Origin: Euphorbia lathyris
Lineage: Eukaryota > Streptophyta > Magnoliopsida > Malpighiales > Euphorbiaceae
Reading direction: 5' to 3'
Length of the DNA: 64,000 nucleotides
NCBI RefSeq assembly: GCF_963576675.1
Contig: NC_088915.1
Span: 2,237,001-2,301,000 of the forward strand
Shown here: in pieces, positions 55,171-64,000 of the stretch
Layout of the letters: every line of letters begins with the position of its first letter
Numbering within the stretch: the stretch's first letter is position 1
Notes under the pieces: model-generated
Database searches by the model: none
What the model was told of the DNA's origin: nothing
Seen by the model: only the letters and a program-made list of their open reading frames with translations
Position numbers and translations under genes: made by a program

Positions 55171-55550
55171 CTAAATTGACCCTAAAGCGAGTGCTCTCTT
55201 GAGCGATTTGGAATTTTGACCTACTATCGTCTGTATTTTGACTGGAGTTACTATTTCGTGTAATGAAATCATTGATAGGAAAGACCTTACCCTTTCGTTC
55301 GGAGCTCTTTTGAGTCAAAAAATATTTTTCTGTCGACTGTTGTCTGTATTTTGACTGGCGCCACTGTTTGGTAAATTTTCACTATCGTCTGGAGTCACCT
55401 CCCTTGATAACAATCATTGTTTAGCATAACCACTGGCTGAAACAGACTGCAGTTTGGAGATTTGTGCATCCGGTAATTATTTATTTACTTTTTACCTTTA
55501 TGTCACATTGTACATTTTTCTCTAATTACAAAAATGCCATTTTTTACCCT

Positions 55551-55740
55551 TATAAAAGGGTGGTGGGGGTCCATTTTAACCCCACACATTCTCTCTCTCA
55601 CTATCATTTGAGTTCTTTGCGATGGTGCCGAGTAAATACGACGGTACGAAGGGCATGAAGGTGGTTTTCGAGCACCTGCTGAATATTACTCCCTTCCATG
55701 ATCCAGGCTCTCACCTCAACAGGACCTAACATGAATCAGG
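55551..55740 (+). other. Promoter-like stretch with a 35-codon ORF
   Basis: TTATAAAAGGG at 55550-55560, a CT-rich leader, then ATG at 55622 and an open frame to TAA 55727 (MVPSKYDGTKGMKVVFEHLL, NITPFHDPGSHLNRT). A donor-like GGTAAGTGCC follows near 55739. The peptide resembles nothing I know. It may be the first exon of a lost gene or the leader of the retroelement to the left. 55171-55550 and 55740-56165 hold nothing recognisable. Confidence 0.3.
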
Positions 55741-56503
55741 TAAGTGCCTCTTTTGTTTATTTTTTCAAGGACTTTTAGGCTTTAAGAACCCCGCTTGAAC
55801 ATTATTTGCATGCTAATGTTTAAGATGTTTGCGAATTCTTTAGCTAGAAACGTGAATCCTATGCATTGTGAACATTCTTCGCAATTATGAATTTTATGCA
55901 TGATTAGTGAATTTTTTTTTTCTTTTTTTTTAGAAATCATGAATTTTATGCACGTGAATAATAAAAACGTGGATAGTGCACGTGAATAGTAAAAACGTGA
56001 ATTGAATTAAACAACCCCCAAAAGGTAAACACCATAATTGGGTTAAATTTATCGCAAATGCACGGAAGAATATAACCCTAAAGAATAACGAATTTTAGTT
56101 AAATTTTACGTGAATGTACGTGAAAATAGAACCTTAAAGAATAATGAAGTGAGCTAAATTAAAAACTTGGGGTAATTGGTACCATTTCACAAAAATTGAG
56201 GTGTCAAGTTGCGTTATTCAGACTTAAATTGGTGGGTAGGGATCCTCTAGAGTTGAAAAGCCTCTAGAGTTGGTGGAGTTGTAATCTCAACCATTAATGG
56301 ATGAGATTTAATTGACAAATTTTAATATCTAATTAGTCATTTATTGATACATTTCATAAATATTGAGGGTAAAATGATACTTTTCGAAAACTTTGATACA
56401 TTTTGTATCTTATCCATATATCCACGTAGTACAATAACTCATTTTGACTATAATCAATCCAAATTGTTCCGTATAATATTTTGAATATAGTTTTTGGTGT
56501 TAA

Positions 56504-57039
56504 GGTCTAAAAATACCCATAATATTTTCGGTCAAGAGCAATTTTACCCATAACGTCTAAAATTGTCTAATTTTACCCCTAACATCAATAGCCAAGAGCA
56601 ATTTTACTCATAACGTTGATAATTTGGGTCGATTTGAGACACTATTATAAAACACAGATATTTTTTTCCTTATTCTGCAACAATTGCATTTCAATTCGTT
56701 CTAAAAAATGATTTCATGTTTTTTATAATTTAATAGTAGAATTGGAGATTAATATTATAAATTTGGTGAATTTTTTGAATTTTTAGTCCAATTTGTACAA
56801 AAAAAAACTGTACTTTTTTATATATTTTTTCACATCCTATCATATGTTGTGATTTGACGCAAAGATTAATGACCGACGAGACCGTTTGATAAATTATTTA
56901 TCAAATTGACTCAATTTATCAACGCTAGGGGTAAAATTGTTCTTGGTTTCCAATGTTAGGATAAAATTGCACCATTTTCGACATTTTGGACCTTAGGGCA
57001 AGATTGCTTATAACCCAAAAGTTAGGATATTTTTGCACC
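56504..57039. mobile_element. MITE in the promoter of the intact F-box gene
   Basis: Left end GGTCTAAAAATACC, right end TATTTTTGCACC, TTAA on both sides. It is orthologous in position to 42269-42784 and ends 75 bp before the ATG, so it may contribute promoter sequence. Confidence 0.66.
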
Positions 57040-57114
57040 TTAATTGTAGTTTTTGTAATTATCTTTTAACCCTAATTGTTCACACTCCTTTTCTGATTAG
57101 AGTGAGCGGCGGCA

Positions 57115-58233
57115 ATGGCACAACTCCCAAGCGAGTTGATCATCGAAATACTGCTGTGGTTGCCGGTGAAGTCCCTCCTACGTTTCAGATGTGTTTCAAA
57201 ATCTTTATGCACCGTCATTGATAGCCCTGATTTTATCAATTCTCATCTAAGTAAGTCTTCTCAAAACTTAAATCTCCGCAAACTGATTTTCTCAGACGAA
57301 TTGAGTAACAAATTTCATGTTTGTGATGTGAATGTCGATCTTGAAGAAGATATTATAGGCATAGAAAAACAAGTCTCATCCTCGTTGAAGAATGTCTATG
57401 GTTACTGTAAAGGTTTGGTTCTCCTGGATCAAAGTTCATTGTACCAACCTAAATTAGAACTGTCCCTGTGGAATCCATCCACTCATCGGTGTAAGGATCT
57501 TTCTGATTGGCCTTTGGAAGACCCAGCTAATGATCAATTTTATTACTTAAATGGGTTAGGTTTGGGTTATGATGACGCTATTGATGAGTACAAAGTGTTT
57601 TTAAGGGTATATGTCAAGCGAAAACTTGATATTGAAGTTCAATTTTGGATTTATGGGTTTAAATCAAATATTTGGAGAAGGATTCAGAATCCCCCTTCCC
57701 TCGGATACAGAATAGATAGGAATGTGTATCTTCGTGAAATGGGTTACTTCAGTGATGGTAGTCTACATTGGTTATCCAATTCAGAGATTGTGGCATTTAA
57801 TATGAGAAATGAGACATTCTCCTTAGTTCCCCAACCTGTTTTATCTTTCAATTCAACTGATAGAGTTTTAAGGCAATTACATATTTTAGGAGGGTGTCTT
57901 TGCATCAGCTATTTCTGTTGTTCGATGGTGCCCCATGCTTATTTATATATGAGGAAGAATGATGGGGTTAATCAATTTACTTGGACAAAGTTATACTCTG
58001 TTGTAAATCCCTTATTTTTTGACATATCTTGGTTTCAATGTGTGAACGTCATTGGGTATTCAAAGAGAGGAGATAAGATTCTCCTTAATGTTGGTATAAT
58101 GAGTAATATAGTTTCATATGATCTTAGAGAGAAAAGTTTTGCTAAGGTTGGAACATGCAATGATTCTATTTGGAATGGTCGAATTCTTAGTCTTGAAGTT
58201 GAAAGTCTTGTGTCGGTAGGCGGTGGAGCCTAG
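57115..58233 (+). CDS. F-box protein with F-box-associated domain, intact
   Basis: 372 residues in a single exon. The ATG context is GGCGGCAATGGCA. Residues 3-45 are the F-box (LPSELIIEILLWLPVKSLLR then FRCVSKSL), which binds SKP1 in an SCF ubiquitin ligase. Residues about 85-330 form an FBA-type domain with the usual landmarks: GYCKGLVLL, LWNPST, GLGYDDAIDEYKV, VQFWIYGFKSNIWRRI, LHWLSN, VAFNMRNETF, VNVIGYSKRGDKILL. Length and order fit the CPR1/At3g23880-type plant family, which recruits unknown substrates. The upstream MITE leaves only about 75 bp before the ATG. No stop, frameshift or odd codon use is visible. The paralogue at 42860 is dead, so this is the only working copy in the window. 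Confidence 0.92.
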   Translation: MAQLPSELIIEILLWLPVKSLLRFRCVSKSLCTVIDSPDFINSHLSKSSQNLNLRKLIFSDELSNKFHVCDVNVDLEEDIIGIEKQVSSSLKNVYGYCKGLVLLDQSSLYQPKLELSLWNPSTHRCKDLSDWPLEDPANDQFYYLNGLGLGYDDAIDEYKVFLRVYVKRKLDIEVQFWIYGFKSNIWRRIQNPPSLGYRIDRNVYLREMGYFSDGSLHWLSNSEIVAFNMRNETFSLVPQPVLSFNSTDRVLRQLHILGGCLCISYFCCSMVPHAYLYMRKNDGVNQFTWTKLYSVVNPLFFDISWFQCVNVIGYSKRGDKILLNVGIMSNIVSYDLREKSFAKVGTCNDSIWNGRILSLEVESLVSVGGGA

Positions 58234-58899
58234 TTGTTGAAAGACCAACAAATAAAATATAATTTATCCTAAATGTGCTATGGTCTAAATATACTCACAA
58301 CAAAGAACATTAACAGTACAGTGGGATTTTGAGGCCCTTAATATTTTTTATAATGTGAGTTGGCCAAGGTTTTGTATTTTCCAGATCAACCTGCTGGAGT
58401 GAGCGAAGCAAAGGCGGTAAGTCTCATGTGGCTGCTTCTGATAGGTCTGATGTGGCTGCTTCTGATAGGAAAATGCAGATGGCTTGTGATTGACTTAGTT
58501 CTTTATATTACATACTCATATGTACAACTAGCTATTCGACTTCGTAGATTTCTCAATCATCTTTATGTCATAGCCATAGAATAACTTAGACGAAATTTAT
58601 CATCTGTTTAATTTAAGCTATATCTATTCTTCTTTTTAGAGATTTACTTACAGCAGCTGCTGTTTTCGACATGTTATCCTCCAAGCATAAGCCTCTATAT
58701 TCGAGACTTACTATGCTGATCATTCATACTCTTTCACGTATATATCATTTGATCATGTTTATAAAGGACAACATCAAGGATACTTTGTTCCATCTTTCAT
58801 GAGAATTTTTCGAAAATTCCTTATATGGTCTAAATGTATATTTTTGTGTTTAATACATTTATGTGTATTGAAGCTTAGCTATACAAGTAAGCAACTGAA

Positions 58900-61030
58900 C
58901 CCACAAGGGTGACGAAGATTAAGACCTTTTGGACATTTCAACATTATTTTCTTCCTTCTGCACACCCAAATTTGCCATTAAAACTGAAATTTAGAAACAA
59001 CTTTTGTCTTGAGGAGCGTCTTTCTATTCCTCCCCTCCCCTTCTTTTTATACGCGTACTACTACAATCCTAACAAGGGTAGTTTGGATATTTTTGTAATT
59101 ACTAAGGGATAAATTTTAGTTTTAACTTAAAGAGTTCCCCTAGAATAAAATTTGAGTGTTATCAAATAGCAAAAGACATTTCTCAGGTCTTAAACTTTTT
59201 CTAGGTATTCTATTTAGGCGCTCTATTTTTATTAATTGATTCTTAAATTTTTTTTTTTGGCTTAGATCCCTATTATAAGTTTAAAATCAATTAGATACTC
59301 AACCTATTCTTTAAAAGTCAAATAGATCTCTAACCCTGTATTTTATATTTTAACTTTAGTTGTCAGTTCAGTTATTTTATATTTTGGATACGATTTTTAT
59401 CATTATTTTATGATATTTTCAGTCATCAGTTCAACTCTAGTAATCAAATAAACCTAGTCGATGATATATACACATTTTTTTAATTACTAGGTATAACACT
59501 GATTTTGGTTCGATTTAACGGAATATGTTTTTATTAAATCTTAACTGGTAATCCAAATCTAAAATATTATAAAATATTGATCTACTTGAACTGAAAATAT
59601 AAAATAGCTCAACTAAAATTTATTTCAATCATAAGAGGGATTTAAATAACAATTTTAACATACGTTAAGAATGTAATCGATGATTTTAAATAATTAAAAA
59701 GCTAATTGAGTTTTAATATATAGACTGATGACCTAATTGATGGTTTTAAAAGCCAAAATCTAATATGACTTTTACCCTATAGTTTACGGGTTGAATTTAA
59801 AAATATTGAAAGGTTTAATTGACTAAAAAAATCGCACCATTGAAGTTTATCTGTTGTAGTGACGACAAATGCACGTTTTAGGGTTTTTTGGGTGTTTCAT
59901 TTTAATTTTTTCAGTATATTAAGTGCTCTAAAATTAAAATTGATGAGCTTATATATTAAAGTCAACCATTAATTAATTAATTGGGTCAAGAACTAAGATT
60001 AATGGTTGAAATTCCTCAATTAGGTCAAAAAATTGAAAAATAATTCGTTGAAAAAAACAATAAAATCACGTGAAAATAACTAAATCGGATTTTTAAGGTC
60101 ATAAACGGCCAAATTTGGCCAATAGAGGGTGGAGGCCACAACCTTGCTATGTGTTTTGACCGTTGGTCCGTTTCCGAACCCGAATATGTAAATACACGTT
60201 TTAAGGTTTTTCAGGTGCTTTCATTTTTTTCGGTATATTAAGTGCTCTAAAATTAAAAGTGGCGAGCTTATTGCCTTAAAGTCAACCATTAAGTAATTAA
60301 TTAGGTCAAAAATAAGATTAATGGTTGAAATTCATTAATTAGATAAAAAAAGTGAAAATTATTTCGTAGAAAAAAACAACAAAAGCCCATGAAAATCATT
60401 AAATAGTATTTTGAGGTCCTAAAAAGCCGAATTTGTCTAAAAGATGGTGGGGCCCATAGTTTTGCTGTGGGTTTTGATCGTTGACCCATTTCCTAACGGA
60501 TTAGGGGTACGAAACCCTAAACCCTGATTTTGAGACTTGACACTTTTTTTGACATAATTATTTTGATCACGAATTAACCCTAATTAAAGTGCCCAACCAA
60601 ATTTGATTTTGGATTGAATTGATCCTACTATATATCTAGGGGATTAATCAATAAAGAATAAATTCATTCGGACCAAATATATAAATACACATTTTAGGGT
60701 TTTTCGGTATATTAAGTGCTCTAAAATTAAAAGTGGCCAGCTTGTTAGATTAAAGTGAACCATTATTTAATTAATTAGATGAAAAACTAAGATTAATGGT
60801 TGAAATTTATTAATTAGGTCAAAAAAGTGAAAAATATTTCTTAGAAAAAAACAAAAAACAAAGCAAGAATCACTAAATCGTATTTGTTAGGTCTTAAAAG
60901 AGGGTGAGACCAACATTCTTCTATCATGTCTCTTTATGCTTTTCTTTTGGATGATTGTAAATATCATCTTATCTCTTTTAATGACGTTGTTGTTTTTTAT
61001 GTTTGTTTCTCTACGAATAGGGTTGCTCAT
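58900..61030. other. AT-rich intergenic region with three diverged long repeats
   Basis: Three head-to-tail copies of a 250-320 bp unit start at about 59869, 60188 and 60680. Each contains a TTTTAGGGTTTTT-like opening, TATATTAAGTGCTCTAAAAT, AAGTCAACCATTA and AAGATTAATGGTTGAAATT in the same order. The first two are about 319 bp apart and the third is displaced by extra sequence. No gene is seen. Confidence 0.7.
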
Positions 61031-61114
61031 CAGGGCCGGTCCAATGATAGTGATATTCTAAACCGCTGGGACACTTGCTGATCCTAATGCAAATTTCGTT
61101 TTAGACCTTGTATA

Positions 61115-61157
<43 letters not shown>

Positions 61158-61232
61158 AACAAATTTTGGACCCCCTTACAACCATTGGCCCTAGGCCTGC
61201 GCACTCCTGGCCTAGACCCACGGCCGGCTCTG
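61031..61232. mobile_element. hAT-type MITE
   Basis: Termini CAGGGCCGGT and its near-inverse CGGCCGGCTCTG bound 202 bp. TTGCTCAT (61023-61030) and TTGCTCAC (61233-61240) form an 8-bp target duplication with one mismatch, as expected for hAT elements. A (TA)n run of about 20 units sits in the middle (61118-61154). Confidence 0.85.
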
Positions 61233-61240
61233 TTGCTCAC

Positions 61241-62255
61241 TAGCTAGTTGTTGTAGCCTATTATATGCCTTGTATTTCCTATTTAATACCATACTTTATA
61301 TCTTCATTTTCTAGTGTTCGCCAACACTATTTTCTTCTCTCCTCCCTCGGGGTTAGGATCCTCACATTGTCGCACGGAATATTTGGAAATGTAATAACTT
61401 AAAAGTATGTGACCAACTTTGACCGTTAAATTTGATTCTCTCGCCCAAAAAATTTAATAAAATCAATCCATGAAAAACCAAAAATCACAAAAATGGCATC
61501 ATTTTGTATAAAAAAAATTATTTTAACAAAACATAACTATAGATATTCACGGGAATTTATACACGACGGGGAAGAATTTTCACGGAGCGGATATAGTAAT
61601 CCTTATCCCTATCACCATTTTGGCTTTGGCGAGAAATTATCTCCCGTGCCCATCCCTATCCCTAATTTATCCCTAATTTTCACTTATTACTAAACCCCAT
61701 CGGGTTGGAAACATGTAGTTTTTTTTATAATGCCCGATTACCATCCCTACATACAAATTGAGTGATAATGAAATTTGTGAATGGACAGAGTGCTCCATCA
61801 ATAACAATTGAAATTGACACAATTTCAAACATCAGTGTAAATTCGCTCAACTTGTAAACATTAATGGTATTATTATGTTAGTTATGATGTTAGAGGTAAA
61901 ATTACTTTTGCTGGACAATATTAAAAGTATTTTTTGCACTTTATATATATACATATAATCTTATTCACTATTATGAAAAAACATTATTTTTGCTCCATTC
62001 TCGACACGTGCTATGCCATGAGTCAATTCTCATTATGGCGACATATGTTTTGGTCACATTGCAAATAGACATTGTTAAAAAGTTAATTAATTAATAGATT
62101 AATACATTTTTTGTCCCTATACTTGTTTCAAAAAACCAACTAGTCCTTTATATTTGGAAAAAATTCTAGTAACCCATGAATTTATTTAAATTGACCAATT
62201 GACTTTTTGAAAGGTACATATTTGAAACAATCATGATTCTCCAGTGATTTGGTAT
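61241..62255. other. Intergenic, MITE remnant only
   Basis: At about 61840-61945 phrases such as GTAAAATTAC and AGTATTTTTTGCAC suggest a remnant of the TTAA-flanked MITE family. The short frame at 61493-61693 is not recognisable. Nothing else is supported. Confidence 0.35.
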
Positions 62256-62403
62256 TGATAGAGTTTGTGCTTAAATAAGCTTTACAAGATAGAATCGGTT
62301 ACAACAATAATTCTAAAGATACAGGGAGTAAATCAAGCTAACAATATCTGACTAAATCAAAGACTAATTCTAATATGTATATTTACAAATATATCCTCTA
62401 ACA
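62256..62403 (-). repeat. 3' LTR of a right-edge copia element
   Basis: The minus strand begins TGTTAGAGGATATATTTG directly after a purine tract (TTGAGGGGGGAA at 62404-62415) and ends CTCTATCA. At 148 bp it is short but within the range of small-LTR copia lineages. The left boundary rests only on the TG/CA rule because the partner LTR is outside the window. Confidence 0.6.
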
Positions 62404-62410
62404 TTCCCCC

Positions 62411-64000
62411 TCAAATTAATGGCGGAGCCACTGTTAATTTGTCACGAAGATGTTGAAACCGAGCCTTGGAGTGTGGTTTGGTGAGGATGTCAGCAATTTG
62501 ATCAAGGGTGGGGACATAACCAACCCGAAGCTCTTTCTTGGAGACTTTGTCACGAACAAAATGAAAGTCAATCTCTAAGTGCTTAGATCTGTCATGAAAA
62601 ATTGGGTTAGCAGTTAAATATGTTGCACCAAGTTTATCACACCATAAAACAGGTATTGTGGAATTGGAGATGCCGATTTCATGCATGAGCTTTTTCAACT
62701 AAAGCATTTCAAAAGCAAGACTAGCAAGAGCACGATATTCAGCTTCGGTGGAGGAGCGAGAAACAGTAGTTTGCTTATGTGACCGCCAAGATACAAGATT
62801 AGGACCAACAAACACCGCATAACCAGAGGTAGATTTTCGATCATTAACGTCTCCTCCCCAATCTGCGTCACTATAACCAACCAGATCAAGAGTTTTACCC
62901 TTATGAAAATGAATTCCATGTGTTGTAGTTGCAGTTAAATACCGAAGTATTGGTTTAACCGCTTTCCAATGATCAAGACTTGGATTATGCATAAATTGGC
63001 TAACTTTATTTACAGCATTGCTAATATCTGGTCGAGTGATGGTCGCATATTGTAATCCACCAACAATAGTGCGATATAGCTTAGGATCAGTATAGGATTC
63101 ACCAGAATCTCGAGAGGGTTTGGTGCTTGTGCAAGCTGGTGTTGAGATGCTTTTGGAGCCATCCATTTTGGATTTTTTGAGTAAATCAGAAATGTATTTC
63201 TTTTGACTTAGGTGAAGAGCATGATTTTCCCAATTCACTTCAATTCCAAGAAAATACGAGAGCTTGCCAAGATCCCGAATAGCAAACCGCTGCTGCAATT
63301 GCTTGATCAAGTTATCAATAGACACAATGGAATTGCCGGTTACCAAGATATCATCAACATATAAAAGACAATACAAACGCGTATCATTATGATGAAGATA
63401 GTAAAGCGAGCAATCAGCCTTACTACAAACGAACCCAAGGGAAATCAAAGCCTCTGTCAAACAACGATGCCACGTACGGGGGGCCTGCTTAAGACCGTAT
63501 AGACTTTTCTTCAATTTGCAAACATGATGAGGAAAGTTCGGGTGAGTAAAACCAGGAGGTTGACACATAAAAACAGCTTGATCTAAAGTGCCATGTAAAA
63601 ATGCGTTACTCATATCGAGTTGTTTTATCATCCAATAGTTTGTTACTGCAAGTGAAAGAAGTAAACGTATCGTTGTGGGCTTGATAACCGGACTATATGT
63701 TTGCTCATAGTCAAGATCGGGACGTTGATGATATCCTTTGGCAACGAGTCGTGCTTTGTATCGGTTGACAGATCCATCAGGGTTCAGTTTGATGCGAAAA
63801 ACCCAGAGACAGCCAACCTTATTGTTGGCTTCGGTTTCTAGAACTAACTCCCAAGTTCCATTGGTAATGAGTGCATTATACTCCTCTCTCATAGCTGCAC
63901 GCCATTGTGGATGTTCCATAGCTTTAGTATAACAAGAAGGGGTGACAGTTTCAGTCACGGCCTGATAGATTTTTGGACGAAGCGAACCCGTTTGAGTTCT
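62411..64000 (-). pseudogene. Ty1/copia pol, 3' half, running off the window
   Basis: One minus-strand frame enters at 64000 and ends at 62411. It holds copia reverse transcriptase (NGTWELV, LVAKGYHQRPDLDYEQTYSP, QLDMSNAFLHG, LKKSLYGLKQAPRTWH, LLYVDDILVTG, RDLGKLSYFLGIEV) and RNase H (GYSDADWGGDVNDRKSTSGY, STEAEYRAL, DRSKHLEIDFHFVRDKV, DILTKP). An in-frame TAG at 62699-62701 separates the last 95 codons at a position that is normally a tryptophan codon. The lineage differs from the copia element at 36381. Gag, protease and integrase lie beyond the window. Confidence 0.9.

Larger units (their letters stand above)
56166..58893 (+). repeat. Duplicated F-box block, copy 2
   Basis: It is collinear with 42043-44545 joined to 48694-48790: GGGGTAATTGGTACCATTTC, the MITE, the F-box gene, the 3' flank GTTGAAAGACCAACAAATAA, GGATACTT...TTCATGAGAATTTTTCGAAA, and TTATATGGTCTAAATG to AAGCTTAGCTATACAAGTAAG. 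Copy 2 has an extra 109 bases at 56237-56345 (GGATCCTCTAGAGTTGAAAA and following) and lacks CACTA 2. Confidence 0.88.

Overview
The window is nuclear DNA of a eudicot plant. The evidence is AT-rich intergenic sequence, Ty1/copia and Ty3/gypsy elements primed by initiator-Met tRNA, CACTA, MULE, hAT and Harbinger-like transposons, GT-AG introns, and fragments of plant-specific families (MAIN-like plant mobile domain, B3, F-box/FBA, PHO1-type EXS, plant JMJ25-like). I cannot name the species. It is a transposon-dense, gene-poor accessory region. The only convincingly intact host-type gene is the F-box gene at 57115-58233.

Layout. 1.4-5.3 kb: a complete non-autonomous CACTA element (3-bp target duplication GGT) holding a truncated LINE tail. 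5.6-6.7 kb: kinase fragments on both strands beside an orphan CACTA end. 7.0-9.7 kb: a five-exon MAIN-like pseudogene whose first intron is a string of hairpins. 9.7-11.5 kb: a JMJ25-like zinc-finger fragment. 11.5-17.6 kb: a young full-length Ty3/gypsy element (minus strand) with a doubled LTR-primer-site leader. 19.8-21.0 kb: a nested foldback next to a three-exon ubiquitin E2 pseudogene lacking its catalytic cysteine. 22.4-25.0 kb: a 5'-truncated gypsy pol with 3' LTR. 26.4-31.5 kb: a LINE, a NudC chimera, a second JMJ25-like fragment and a solo LTR. 32.3 kb: a MULE foldback. 35-41 kb: receptor-kinase and B3 fragments, with a full-length copia element splitting the B3 gene.

42.0-48.8 and 56.2-58.9 kb are two copies of one duplicated F-box block. 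The first copy is a pseudogene whose 3' flank was split by a 4.1-kb Pack-CACTA carrying cytochrome P450 and PHO1/EXS fragments. The second copy gives the empty site and the intact gene. Between them lie a 653-bp tandem duplication, a 200-bp inverted repeat, a long LTR-like unit with a second hairpin array, and a 45-bp tandem array. The right edge (62.3-64.0 kb) is the 3' half of another copia element running out of the window.

The history can be read from target duplications and paralogous empty sites: gene-fragment duplication first, then LTR-element and CACTA insertion. Every retroelement polyprotein seen here is broken by stops, frameshifts or truncation. Two strings of short palindromes (7.1-7.4 kb and 53.8-54.3 kb) are the least explained structures. 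All coordinates and mismatch counts were made by eye.
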